Source: Gaiellasilicea sp963745775 (GTDB taxonomy: Bacteria > Actinomycetota > Thermoleophilia > Gaiellales > Gaiellaceae). Taken from it: a stretch of 64,000 bases of DNA. Position numbers and translations under genes: made by a program. Below, one piece after another: positions 54,752 to 63,639 of the stretch. The notes below the pieces were generated by a model, which was given only the letters and a program-made list of their open reading frames with translations, made no database searches and was not told where the DNA came from. How positions within the stretch are numbered: position 1 is the first letter of the stretch; the number at the start of each line of letters is the position of its first letter. Location of the stretch: positions 372,001-436,000 of the forward strand of contig CAVUYY010000008.1 of NCBI GenBank assembly GCA_963745775.1, given 5' to 3'.

Positions 54752-54840
54752 TCGTGAAGGCCCTCGAGCTGGTCGCGGTGGCGGCGGGAATCGTCGGGAT
54801 TGCGGCGATTGTTGTGTTCCTGTTCAGCCGCGACCCGTAG
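54748..54840 (+). CDS. 30-residue single-helix membrane protein coupled to the zincin gene
   Basis: VIVKALELVAVAAGIVGIAAIVVFLFSRDP: a lysine, then an unbroken hydrophobic helix of about 20 residues, then a charged end (SRDP). The GTG shares bases with the zincin TGA (GTGA). It was too short for routine gene calling, but the start, stop, hydrophobic pattern and coupling make a translated product plausible. It could anchor or modulate the rhomboid/zincin pair; this is only a suggestion. Confidence 0.55.
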   Translation: MIVKALELVAVAAGIVGIAAIVVFLFSRDP

Positions 54841-54876
54841 GGGAATGAGCCGCTCGGCCGGCACGTTTTCAGGACT

Positions 54877-55119
54877 ATGACCACGATTCCTCAGATCCAG
54901 GCGGAGATCGAGCGGCTGAGCGAACAGAGGACAGAGCTGTACACGGACCTCGCTCGCGGTCGCAACGATGCCGCGCGCCAGGCGATCAAGCAGATCGACG
55001 AGCACCTGCAGATGCTCTGGGATCAGCACCGTGCCGAGCGCGCGCGGATCCGGTTCGGCGAGCGCGACGACATCGTCCGCCGCGCCAGGGCCGAAGACAG
55101 GCTGGATCGCGCGGCCTAG
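54877..55119 (+). CDS. DUF2630-like helical protein (80 aa)
   Basis: MTTIPQIQAEIERLSEQRTELYTDLARGRNDAARQAIKQIDEHLQMLWDQHRAERARIRFGERDDIVRRARAEDRLDRAA is a two-helix antiparallel hairpin: helix 1 IQAEIERLSEQRTELY, a short turn, helix 2 ARQAIKQIDEHLQMLWDQHRAERAR. The phrase LxxLWDxHRxxRAR resembles the LDxCWDLLRQRRA pattern of the DUF2630 family. Function unknown. It follows a 36-base gap after the small membrane gene. Confidence 0.65.
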   Translation: MTTIPQIQAEIERLSEQRTELYTDLARGRNDAARQAIKQIDEHLQMLWDQHRAERARIRFGERDDIVRRARAEDRLDRAA

Positions 55120-55164
55120 CAATCCGGCCCAGCTGGATCCGATCGGGCTAGTACGATCCGGCTC

Positions 55165-56069
55165 GTGAGCCTGTTTCGAGGGCCTTTCGAGCGTCAGGAG
55201 ACGGACGCCGACGTCGAGTCGGAGCGGGAATCTCTGCGCCGTCAGCGGCTCGACGGAGCCGCCGAGCTCGAGGCGCTCAAGTCAGCGCTCTCCGAGCGGG
55301 TCGCCCACGTGCAGGTACGAGAGCGTCAGCTCGAGGAGGCGCTGGCTCGGGTGGAGCGGCGCGAGCAGGGGCTCGAGGGAGGTGGCGGACGCCTGCAAGT
55401 TGTCCGGCTGCGTCTGGCCGAGGCACAGGCGGCGCGTGCCGCGAAGAGCGACGCGACGAAGACGGAGCTCGAAACCCTTCGACTCGAGCTCGCGACGCTC
55501 AGGACGACGCTGGCTCAGCGGGAACGCGAGCTCGCAGCTGCGACGGCGAGCCGGCCGCAGGAACCGCGAGCCAGACACGAATGCTCTGACAGCTCGTGAG
55601 GCTGCGCTCGAAGCGCGAGAGGCGAGCCTGGCGGCAGCGGCCGCCGAGCTGGACGGCCGGACGGAGGAGTTGTCGGCGCGCGAGGCCGCGCTCACCGAGC
55701 GCGAGGCGACCCTCGCGGAACGGGAGCAACAACCGAGCGACGAGCACGACGACGCGCGTGCGGAAGCGAAGCTCGAGGAGCTGCGCCTGGCGGAGCAGGC
55801 GTTCGTGAAGACGCGCGCCGAGCTCGCCGCACACAGCGACGCACTCGCCGAGCGGGAGTCGCGCCTCGTTGCCCGCGAGCGAGCCTTGGCGTCCGCAGCA
55901 GGCTCAGCCGGCGCCAGAGCTCGAGGCGCTCGAGGCGCGCATCCGGCGGCTCGAGCAAGGCGGCCGCAGGAAGGCCGAATCCACGCAGACCTTCAGCGCG
56001 GGGCTGCGAGCTCTTGAACAGCGAGGGTTGCGGACCCCGAGCGACGCCCGCAAAGAGCCTCTGCACTAG
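55165..56069 (+). CDS. Long coiled-coil protein, unknown function, two frame changes
   Basis: About 300 residues, almost wholly heptad repeats. The first part, RLDGAAELEALKSALSERVAHVQVRERQLEEALARVERREQGLEG ... TKTELETLRLELATLRTTLAQRERELAAATASRPQE, is in one frame; after a change near 55560 it continues LTAREAALEAREASLAAAAAELDGRTEELSAREAALTEREATLAEREQQ, and after another near 55900 APELEALEARIRRLEQGGRRKAESTQTFSAGLRALEQRGLR. The AREAALxERE unit repeats several times. No family or localisation signal. The GTG at 55165 gives SLFRGPFERQETDADVES, which looks like a short disordered head. Confidence 0.65.
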
Positions 56070-56167
56070 AACGGCACTTTGCTTGTGCTTCTCGGCGGGG
56101 CATGGAACACTGCCCGCGACAATCGGTCGAGCCTGCTCGACCACGGGGGATCAACAGGAGGTTTTGT

Positions 56168-58879
56168 ATGCCGTTTCGCCGCGTGTTCACGCGAGCGGTC
56201 GTCACCGCAGCCGTCATGTGCCTGGTCGTCGCCTCGGGCGCGACCTCGGGCTCAGCAGCGGATGCGAAGAACGTCGCGCTCGACTACATCAAGGCCCAGA
56301 AGCAGACACTCGGGCTGACAGGCTCGGACGTCAACGACGTCGTCGTGACGGACACCGTCTTCAGCAAGCACAACGGCGTCACCCATGTCTATCTCCAGCA
56401 GCAGCACAAGGGGATCGGCGTCTACAACGGCCTGATCAACGTCAACGTCGCGCGTGACGGCAGCGTGATCAGCGCCGGCAACCGCTTCGTCTCGAACCTC
56501 GCCGCTGCGACAGCCGGGCAAAGCGCGAAGAAGGCCGCGGTCGACGCGGTCGACTCAGCAGCAGGACACCTGAACCTCGAAGCCCAAGCAAGCATTCAAG
56601 GTGCTGAACAGGAAGGGTGGACCGGCCGAGGCGGCCACCGTCTCGACCGGCGGGATCGCCGAGAATCCGATCGACGTCGAAGCTCGCTCTGGGTGCCGAC
56701 CGACAACGCGGTACGGCTCGCGTGGAGCATCCGGCTCGACGAGGTCGGCGGCGACCACTGGTGGAACGCGCTCGTCGACGCCGAGACCGGTGCCTCGCTC
56801 GGCACCTTCGACCTGATCATCCACGAGGACGCCAAGGCGACGGGCGAGGCCCTCGCCCGCCCCTCCACCACGGCGACGGCGCTGCCGTCGTTCCCGGCCA
56901 CGGACGGCGCCAAGTATCGGGTCTTCCCGATCCCGATGGAGAGCCCGACCGACGGCGACCGGGTGCTCGTGGAGAACCCCGCCGATCCGGCCGCATCACC
57001 GTTCGGCTGGCACGACACGAACGGCGTGGCCGGTCCGGAGTTCACGGTCACGCGCGGCAACAACGTGCACGCCTACGCCGACCGGACGAACGACAACATC
57101 CCGGATCCGGGCAGCGACCCGAACGGCGGGCCAGGTCTGGTCTTCGACTTTCCGCTGAACCTGAGCGTGCGCCCGCTCGACTCGCAGCCGGCGTTCGTGA
57201 CGAACCTCTTCTACTGGAACAACGTGATCCACGACGTCATGCACAACTACGGCTTCGACGAGGCGTCGGGCAACTTCCAGGTCAACAACTACGGCAACGG
57301 CGGACTCGGCAACGACGACGTTCGCGCCGAGGCGCAGGACGGCAGCGGCCGCAACAACGCCAACTTCGGCACCGACGTCGACGGCGGGCGGCCGCGGATG
57401 CAGATGTTCGAGTGGCGCTCGTCGGCCCCGAACCCGATCAAGGTGAACAGCGGTCCGCTGGCTCCGCAGACGTTCTTCGGCCCGATGGCCGGCTTCGGCG
57501 AGAGCCTCGTCACCACGGGTCCGATCACCGGCGACGTCGTCTACGTGGGTCGCGGCTGCGACCCGGCGTACCCGATCGGGAGCACCATTCCTCCGGCGCT
57601 CCCCCTCGATCCCTATCTCGCCAATCCGGCGGGCAAGATCGCGCTGATCGACCGTGGCACCTGCGGGTTCGTCGGCAAGGTGAAGAAGGCGCAGGATCTG
57701 GGCGCGCTCGATGGTGATCGTGGTCAACAACACCGCAGCGGCTCCGACCGCAATGGGTGGAGCCGACCCCTCGATCACGATTCCGTCGGTGATGATCAGC
57801 CTCGCGGACGGAAACCTGTTCAAGGCGAGTCCCGGCAACAACGTGACGGTCTCGGACGGGACGGGCGGCGTGCCCGATCGCGACTCCGACCTCGACAACG
57901 CCGTGATCGCCCACGAGTACGGGCACGGGATCTCGAACCGCCTCACCGGTGGCCCCCAGACCGTGTCGTGCCTGAACACGGCGACGATCCTCGAGCACAT
58001 GGGCGAGGGCTGGAGCGACTTCTACGGCCTCACGCTGACCACGAGCCCGTCGGACACCGCGACGACACCCCGCGGTGTCGGCACGTACGTGAGCTTCCAG
58101 CCGGCCGACGGCGTCGGGATCCGTCCGACCCAGTACACGACCGACATGGCCGTGAACCCGTCGACCTACGACTCGATCAAGGACACGGTCAACATCTCCA
58201 ACCCGCACGGCGTCGGTTACGTCTGGAACACGATGCTCTGGGAGGTCTACTGGAACCTCGTCGCCAAGTACGGCTACAACGCGAACGTCTACGCCGACTG
58301 GCACACGGGCGGGAACAACCTGACGATCCAGCTCGTCACGGACGGACTCAAGTTCCAGCCGTGCTCGCCGGGCTTCGTCGACGGCCGCGACGCGATTCTC
58401 GCGGCCGACCGGGCGCTGACCGGTGGGGCGAACCAGTGCGAGATCTGGCGCGGGTTCGCGAAGCGCGGACTCGGAACCGGAGCCAGCCAGGGCGTCTCGA
58501 CGAGTCGCATCGACGGCGTCCAGAGCTTCACTGTGCCGGCGACGTGCTCGGCTGCCGCCGGTGTCATTCCGCTCGCCGCTCGACCAGGCACCGTCGCTGA
58601 ACGACCGGAACGCCGGCTCGTCGGTCCCGATCAAGTACGCGGTGACCGGCTTGCAGGCGGGCCAGACGGTGACGCTCGACTCCGAGCCCGTCGACTGCGT
58701 CACGCTGACGTCGACGGGGCCCGCGACGCCGATCCAGACGTCGGGCGCGCCCAAGCAGCAGGGCGACGAGTACCACGTCAACTGGGAGACGGACGCCTCC
58801 TGGGCGGGATTCGTGCCGCAGACTGACGCTCCGGATCTCCGGAGCGAGCAGCTCGGTCGCGTACTTCCGCTTCCGCTAG
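56168..58879 (+). CDS. Secreted M36 (fungalysin-type) metallopeptidase with PA insert and PxKF domain, five frame changes
   Basis: About 900 residues. Signal peptide FRRVFTRAVVTAAVMCLVVASGATSGSAAD; fungalysin/thermolysin-type propeptide (GLTGSDVNDVVVTDTVFSKHNGVTHVYLQQQHKGIGVYNGLINVNVARDG); catalytic domain with FYWNNVIHDVMHNYGFDEASGNFQVNNYG and AHEYGHGISNRLTGG (HEXXH) followed by HMGEGWSDFYGLTLT; an inserted PA domain (NPAGKIALIDRGTCGFVGKVKKAQDLGALMVIVVNNT); and a C-terminal PxKF domain ending CRRLTLRISGASSSVAYFRFR. Changes lie near 56582, 56685, 57710, 58557 and 58810; all but the second equal one extra base. A strong terminator follows. Confidence 0.88.
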
Positions 58880-58884
58880 CGGCT

Positions 58885-58927
58885 AAGGGAGGGAGCGTCG
58901 CCGCGCGGCGGCGGCGCTCCCTCCCTT
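58885..58927 (+). terminator. Strong terminator after the M36 peptidase gene
   Basis: AAGGGAGGGAGCG (58885-58897) pairs perfectly with CGCTCCCTCCCTT (58915-58927); the enclosed GC-rich bases can pair further. CTCTAC follows. It separates the peptidase from tRNA-Ala. Confidence 0.85.
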
Positions 58928-58955
58928 CTCTACACTTTCCCGCTCCTCGGTACTT

Positions 58956-59028
58956 GGGGCGTTAGCTCAGCTGGGAGAGCGCCGCCTTTGCAAGGCGGAG
59001 GTCGCCGGTTCGATCCCGGCACGCTCCA
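58956..59028 (+). tRNA. tRNA-Ala (anticodon TGC)
   Basis: A 73-base tRNA. The acceptor GGGGCGT pairs with ACGCTCC and contains the G3-U70 pair that identifies alanine tRNAs; discriminator base A, CCA not encoded. The D-arm is AGCTCAGCTGGGAGAGC, the anticodon arm CCGCCTTTGCAAGGCGG with TGC at the centre of the loop, and the T-arm is GCCGGTTCGATCCCGGC with the GTTCGAT loop. No intron or extra arm. Confidence 0.97.
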
Positions 59029-59033
59029 TAGTT

Positions 59034-59110
59034 GGCGCAAGATCGGAATCTGCGGAAGCAGATTCCGATCGCGCTAAGACCCCTGAAGGGTCGCTTCGCT
59101 CCCGGCTCGC
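59034..59110 (-). repeat. Dispersed structured repeat, copy 2 (inverted)
   Basis: Reverse complement of the element at 53096: the conserved segment occupies 59076-59110, and the hairpin arms GATCGGAATCTGC (59041-59053) and GCAGATTCCGATC (59058-59070) pair perfectly around GGAA. The stem sequence is unrelated to that of copy 1, yet stays perfectly paired. It lies just after tRNA-Ala. Confidence 0.7.
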
Positions 59111-59162
59111 TCGATTGTGCGCGGTAGGCCGGCTTCGTGCGTTGGACACATAGATTTCGCCG

Positions 59163-59919
59163 ATGAGCTTTGCCGTTGCCGCGGATCTCTACGACCGCTT
59201 CATGGGGAAGTACTCGGTGCTCCTCTCGCCGCAGCTCGCCGATTTCGCCGCTGTGAGCCGCGGTCAGCGTGCCCTGGACGTCGGCTGCGGCCCTGGCGCG
59301 CTCACGTCCGAGCTCGTCGCTCGGCTCGGGCCTGCGGCCGTGTCGGCTGTCGACCCGTCGCAGTCGTTCGTCTCAGCCGCGCGGGAGCGAAATCCCGGAG
59401 TGGAAGTTCAGGAGGCTGCTGCCGAGCGCCTGCCGTTTCGCGCGGGACGTTCGACGCGGCACTCGCTCAGCTCGTCGTCCACTTCATGTCGGATCCGGTC
59501 GCCGGGCTCGCCGAGATGAAGCGGGTCACCCGAACGGGCGGCGTCGTCGCCGCGTGCGTCTGGGATCATGGCGGCGGTCAGGGGCCGCTCAGCCTGTTCT
59601 GGCGGGCAGCGCATGAGCTCGATCCCGAGGTCGCAGACGAATCGAAGCTTCCAGGCGTCCGCGAAGGCCATCTCGCGGAGCTGTTCGAGGAGGCCGGCCT
59701 ACGCGAGCTCGAGAGGACGGTTCTCGACTCCGCGGTCGAGCACGAGAGCTTCGACGACTGGTGGGAGCCGTTCACGCTGGGGGTCGGCCCGGCGGGCTCG
59801 TATGTCGCCGGTCTCGACGAGAACGGCGGATCGAGCTCCGCGAGCGCTGTCGAGCTCTGATTCCGCCGGCGCCGTTCACGATCGTCGCCCGCGCGTGGGC
59901 GGTTCGAGGCCGGGTCTAG
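59163..59919 (+). CDS. Class I SAM-dependent methyltransferase, frame changes near 59449 and 59826
   Basis: About 250 residues. MSFAVAADLYDRFMGKYSVLLSPQLADFAAVSRGQRALDVGCGPGALTSELVARLG holds motif I (LDVGCGPG) for SAM binding; VDPSQSFVSAARERNPGVEVQEAAAERLPF is motif II. After a change near 59449: TFDAALAQLVVHFMSDPVAGLAEMKRVTRTGGVVAACVWDHGGG (motif III). After a second near 59826 the C-terminus RIELRERCRALIPPAPFTIVARAWAVRGRV continues to the TAG at 59919, which shares CTAG with the convergent DUF1385 gene. It is a Methyltransf_11-like enzyme of unknown substrate. ATG at 59163 follows a promoter-like gap after the repeat. Confidence 0.83.
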
Positions 59920-60710
59920 CCGAGCTCGCGACGGAGAACCGACGCAACCGCGCCGAGTGCGACGCGCGTGTCTTCCAGCTCGGGCTCGCGGGTCGTCAGC
60001 CGCTGCAACGCGAGCCCTGGCAGCAAGAGCCCGCGCAGGACGCCGGACGGGTGCTGCACGGCTTTCCAGAGCTCCATCGTGAGACCGAGCCCGAGCATCG
60101 CCACGAGGAGGCTCGCGGCCAGCGACGCGCCGGCAACCGGCAAGAGCCGCTCTGCGAGCACGGTCACCGGCAGGGCCAGCGCCGCGAAGTTCGTACCGCA
60201 CCGGGGCGAGAAGCGGGTCGGACGCGAAGCGCCGCTCCAGCACGCCTGCAGTCGGCCCTGCTCGGCAGCCGCGATCGCGCGATGCTCGGCACCGTGCAAT
60301 CGAAGCGTCCGACCGCGGAAGAGCCAACCGAGGAGCAAGGCTGAGAGCAGGAGCCCGACGGGCAGCTCGAGGCGCGCCGGCAAGGCGATCAGGGCAAACG
60401 ACGCAGCGAATGCCCCGAGCAGGAGAAACCGCTCGCGACCACGGGCGACACCGCGGCCTCGCGCGAGCGGAGCCATCGAGGAAGCGAGCTGCAGCAGCCC
60501 TCGAAGCAGCGGGATCCGCCCCACGCGCGAGCTACGCGCAGGCATGGCTCCCTCGTAGAGCCCGCCGTCCAGGGTCGCGAACGCCCAAAAACGCTCGCTC
60601 ACGATCACGACGCCGTTCGGGCGCGCCATCCCGCCGAGCTTCGGAAGCTCGGGAGCTTCGTCAGCGCGTGCGAGGAGGTCGTGAAGATCGGCGGGCGGCA
60701 CTCTGCACAC
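59916..60710 (-). CDS. DUF1385 family membrane protein
   Basis: About 264 residues. LPKLGGMARPNGVVIVSERFWAFATLDGGLYEGAMP is the diagnostic N-terminal block of DUF1385; four or five hydrophobic helices follow, then LHGAEHRAIAAAEQGRL and SRPTRFSPRCGTNFAALALPVT, where the His/Glu and Cys are conserved, and LGLTMELWKAVQHPSGVLRGLLLPGLALQRLTTREPELEDTRVALGAV. The function is unknown. The longest frame opens with TTG at 60737 inside a hairpin, so I place the start at the GTG at 60710; GTG at 60701 is also possible. Confidence 0.85.
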   Translation of the reverse strand: MCRVPPADLHDLLARADEAPELPKLGGMARPNGVVIVSERFWAFATLDGGLYEGAMPARSSRVGRIPLLRGLLQLASSMAPLARGRGVARGRERFLLLGAFAASFALIALPARLELPVGLLLSALLLGWLFRGRTLRLHGAEHRAIAAAEQGRLQACWSGASRPTRFSPRCGTNFAALALPVTVLAERLLPVAGASLAASLLVAMLGLGLTMELWKAVQHPSGVLRGLLLPGLALQRLTTREPELEDTRVALGAVASVLRRELG

Positions 60711-60726
60711 GGTGCCCGAAACGCAA

Positions 60727-60748
60727 CCGCCCGGCAAGTGCCGGGCGG
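60727..60748 (-). terminator. Perfect hairpin between small hydrophobic gene and DUF1385 gene
   Basis: CCGCCCGGCA (60727-60736) pairs perfectly with TGCCGGGCGG (60739-60748) with only AG between, so the top pairs will open. Read on the minus strand, it lies about 25 bases after the stop of the 25-residue protein and before the DUF1385 start. Confidence 0.65.
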
Positions 60749-60772
60749 CCTAAACGCGATGTGCCGTCAGTC

Positions 60773-60850
60773 CTAGAAGCGGCCGCGGCCGACGAAGCCG
60801 AGGACGAGCAGGACGAGCACGACGATGATGATGATGGTCAACAGGCTCAT
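60773..60850 (-). CDS. 25-residue hydrophobic membrane protein
   Basis: MSLLTIIIIVVLVLLVLGFVGRGRF: one strongly hydrophobic helix followed by a basic G-R-G-R-F end. Such 25-30 residue proteins of this composition recur in bacterial genomes as small hydrophobic proteins (DUF3309-like). The ATG is preceded by AAGGAG with four-base spacing, unusually good for this region. It is followed by a terminator hairpin. Function unknown. Confidence 0.72.
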   Translation of the reverse strand: MSLLTIIIIVVLVLLVLGFVGRGRF

Positions 60851-60918
60851 CTATCTCCTTCGCTCGAGGTGATAGGTCAACGCAGAAACGTTCTGATCGG
60901 TTGCGGCCTCTCCTTCAC

Positions 60919-61263
60919 CTACACGGTCGAGTCCGGATCGCGCCGCGCTCGCTCTGCATCTGTATCGGCGACGTCGCGGTCGTCGTCGACGGGATCGTCG
61001 ACGTCGGGATCGACCTCTGCTGCACGCCGCTCGAGCTCGTCCGCCTTCTCTCGCTCGCGGCGCGCGACTGCGGCCTGCTCCTCCGAGGCGAGGCGCGCCT
61101 GCTCCGCCCGCCGGGCGCTCGACTGAGCTTCCTCACGGGTGCTCTGCGCCTCCACCCGCTTCTCCTCGAGTTGCTGCGCCTGCCGGCGCCGAGCACCTAG
61201 CAGCAGGGCAGCGAGCACCAACAGGGCGACGATGACGATGATCACGATCACGGTGGTGCTCAT
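60919..61263 (-). CDS. Membrane-anchored coiled-coil protein (114 aa)
   Basis: MSTTVIVIIVIVALLVLAALLLGARRRQAQQLEEKRVEAQSTREEAQSSARRAEQARLASEEQAAVARREREKADELERRAAEVDPDVDDPVDDD. One N-terminal membrane helix (residues 4-23), a charged coiled-coil, and an acidic disordered tail. The I-V-I-I-V-I-V-A helix resembles the small hydrophobic protein next to it. The ATG at 61263 is the first after the preceding gap and begins directly at the membrane helix. No family or function recognised. Confidence 0.68.
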   Translation of the reverse strand: MSTTVIVIIVIVALLVLAALLLGARRRQAQQLEEKRVEAQSTREEAQSSARRAEQARLASEEQAAVARREREKADELERRAAEVDPDVDDPVDDDRDVADTDAERARRDPDSTV

Positions 61264-61477
61264 TCGGGATACCTCCGTTCGCTGTTGCCAGGGCAGACAT
61301 GCCGCCGACAAGAGGCGGGGTCCCCCCAGCAGTCGAACCGGAAACGAACTCCCGCATCCGGGAGCTGGGGACTAGCGCTCATCCGGCCGAGCGAAGCGAA
61401 CATCCGCCGCGAGGATGACGCGAAATCGGCATCGCGGCCGACGACGTCCGTCTCCTCCACGGCGTAGCGTGCACGTC

Positions 61478-61625
61478 ATGAAGCGAACTCTCCTCCTGAT
61501 CATTGCTCGCCCTCGGGCTGCTCCTGCTCGCGCTTGCCGGCTGGACTGTCCAGGGACTCCGCTGGACCGTCGTCGGGCGGCCGGCGTGGCCGCCGTCGCC
61601 TCGCCCCGGCATGATTCGGGCGTGA
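61478..61625 (+). CDS. Small membrane protein (about 48 aa), frame change near 61505
   Basis: MKRTLLLII then, after one extra G at 61505, LALGLLLLALAGWTVQGLRWTVVGRPAWPPSPRPGMIRA: a signal-anchor-like hydrophobic helix and a proline-rich tail. The TGA overlaps the GTG of the next gene (GTGA), supporting translation. Without the frame change the sequence has no hydrophobic helix, so I trust the corrected reading. No family recognised. Confidence 0.5.
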
Positions 61626-61978
61626 GCAAGCGGCTCATCGAAGAATCCCTCTCCGGCTCGTGGCTCTCGACCCGGCTCGGTGTCGGCACTCAGCGGCTGG
61701 ACGCGATGCGCCGCGCGGGCGAACTGCTCGGCGTCCGGCGCCCGGGCGGTCAGGACTACCTCTACCCCGCCTGGCAGTTCGCGCCGGACGGGAAGCCGCT
61801 CCCGGTGGTGCACCGGCTCGTGGCGACGGGTCGTGGCGCGGGGATGAGTGACGAGCGCCTGTACGAGGTGCTGACGAGTCGTGCCGGGCTCGCGGGCGCG
61901 GAGCCGGATCGCCTGGTCGACGCACTGCGTGACGGACGGTACGACTACGTCCTCGGGGTCGTCCGCTCGGCCGCATAG
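61622..61978 (+). CDS. Hypothetical protein with possible helix-turn-helix fold (118 aa)
   Basis: VSKRLIEESLSGSWLSTRLGVGTQRLDAMRRAGELLGVRRPGGQDYLYPAWQFAPDGKPLPVVHRLVATGRGAGMSDERLYEVLTSRAGLAGAEPDRLVDALRDGRYDYVLGVVRSAA. The first half has a helix-turn-helix-like pattern (STRLGVGTQRLDAMRRAGELLGVRRPGG) of the kind seen in antitoxin or excisionase-like DNA-binding proteins, and the second half is helical. No toxin gene is adjacent. Coupled upstream to the small membrane gene and followed three bases later by the ABC-F ATPase. The regulatory call is tentative. Confidence 0.62.
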   Translation: MSKRLIEESLSGSWLSTRLGVGTQRLDAMRRAGELLGVRRPGGQDYLYPAWQFAPDGKPLPVVHRLVATGRGAGMSDERLYEVLTSRAGLAGAEPDRLVDALRDGRYDYVLGVVRSAA

Positions 61979-61981
61979 GCC

Positions 61982-63639
61982 ATGGCCCTGCTCTCGCTGA
62001 ACGCCGTTCGCAAGTCGTTCGGGACGCGCACCGTGCTCGACGGGCTCGACTTCGCGATCGAGCCGCAGGCGCGCGTCGGGATCGTCGGCGCCAACGGCTC
62101 CGGCAAGTCGACGCTGCTGCGGCTGCTCGCGGGGCTCGAGGAGCCCGATGCCGGAACGGCGGTGCGCCGGCGCGGGCTCACGGTCTCCTACCTCCCGCAG
62201 CATCCACTCGGCGACGCGCGCACTCCCATCGAGACGGTGCTGGCGGCACGACCCGACCTCGCCGAGCTCGACGGCGAGCTGAACCGCGTCTCGGATCAGC
62301 TGGGGACGCCGGCTCTCGCCGCAGACCTCGAGAAGATGGCGCGCGTGCTCGGCCGTCAGGAAGAGCTGCTCGAGCGCTGGGAGGCGCTCGGCGGCCCGAG
62401 CATCGAAGGGCGGGCAAGGGCGACGCTGCTCGATGTCGGGATCGAGGAGGCCGATCTCGCGTTGCCGACGACCGCACTCTCGGGCGGGCAACGGAAGCTG
62501 ATCGCGCTCGCCGCCTGCCTCGCGCAGGATCCGGAGGTACTCCTGCTCGACGAGCCGGAGGCCCACCTGGACGCCGTCGGCCGGTCGCTGCTCGAGCGGC
62601 TACTCGGAGGATTCCACGGCGCGGCCGTCGTCGTCTCGCACGATCGCTACCTGCTCGACGAGACGGTCTCGCAGATCGCCTCGCTCGACCGCGGCCGGAT
62701 CAGGATGTGGCCCGGCAACTACTCGGCCTACACGCTCGCGCGCGAGCTCGAGCTGCAGCGCCAGCAACAGCAGTTCGTGACGCAACAGAAGGAGATCGAG
62801 CGGCTCGAAGAGGCGATCCGCCGCTTCAAGCTCTGGGCGAGCTGGGTACCCGACCAGCGGCACATCCGCCAGGCGCGCAACAAGCAACGGCAGATCGACA
62901 GCATGGAGAAGGTCGAGCGGCCGGTGCTCGAGCGCCGCAAGATCGCGCTCCGGCTCCATCCCCATCAGCGCGGAGGCCAGCGCGTCTTCGAGCTTCGCCA
63001 CGTCGGCGTCCAATTCGGCGAGGACGTCGTGCTCGCGGATCTCGAGCTGACCGTGATGCACGGCGAGCGCGTCGGCTTCGTCGGCGCGAACGGGGCCGGC
63101 AAGAGCGTGCTCCTGAAGACCGTCGTCGGCGAGATCGAGCCGACGGAGGGAGAGGTGTGGGTCGGCCCGTCGATCAAGATCGGGTATCTCGCGCAGGATC
63201 AGGAGACGCTCGACCCCGAGTCGACGCCCGCTCGAGACGGTACGGCTCTCGCACCGTTGCTCCGAGGGCGAAGCCGTATCGCTCCTGATGAAGTTCCTCT
63301 TTCCCTACGAGCAGGTTCGACGCGCGAACAAGCTGCTCTCCGGAGGCGAGCGGACGCGGCTCCAGCTTCTGCTCCTGATGCTCGCCGGCCCGAACCTGCT
63401 CGTCCTCGACGAACCGACGAACCATCTCGATATCGAGTCGGTCGAGGCGCTCGAAGCCGCGCTCGAGGAGTTCGACGGGACCGTCGCCGTGATCTCGCAC
63501 GACCGCTACTTCCTCGACCGGATCGTCGACCGGATCGTCGAGGTCGAGCGACGGCGAGGCGCGAGCGTACGACGGCGGCTACTCCGACTGGTTCGAGCGG
63601 TCGACCTCGAGCAGCAGCCAGGCCGGCGTCGGCGCGTAG
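61982..63639 (+). CDS. ABC-F family ATPase, frame changes near 63230 and 63549
   Basis: About 551 residues with two ABC domains and no membrane part. Domain 1: GIVGANGSGKSTLLRLLAG, LSGGQRKLIALAACLAQDPEVLLLDEPEAHLDAVG, VVVSHDRYLLDE. The linker (LELQRQQQQFVTQQKEIERLEEAIRRFKLWASWVPDQRHIRQARNKQRQIDSME) is the ABC-F P-site interaction motif. Domain 2: FVGANGAGKSVLLKTVVGEIEPTEGEVWVG and, after one extra G near 63230, LLSGGERTRLQLLLLMLAGPNLLVLDEPTNHLDIES and VISHDRYFLDRIVDRIVEV; after an extra C near 63549 the tail runs YDGGYSDWFERST to the TAG. ABC-F proteins act on the ribosome in translation or antibiotic resistance. Confidence 0.9.

Noticed and set aside
53096..59110. Integron attC-like sites or a CRISPR array for the two structured repeats
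   Set aside because: Only two copies, in opposite orientation and 6 kb apart, no GTTRRRY/RYYYAAC boxes, no spacers and no integrase or cas genes.
61622..61978. Toxin-antitoxin system
   Set aside because: The 118-residue protein has a vague DNA-binding look, but the coupled upstream gene encodes a small membrane protein without toxin features and the downstream gene is an ABC-F ATPase.
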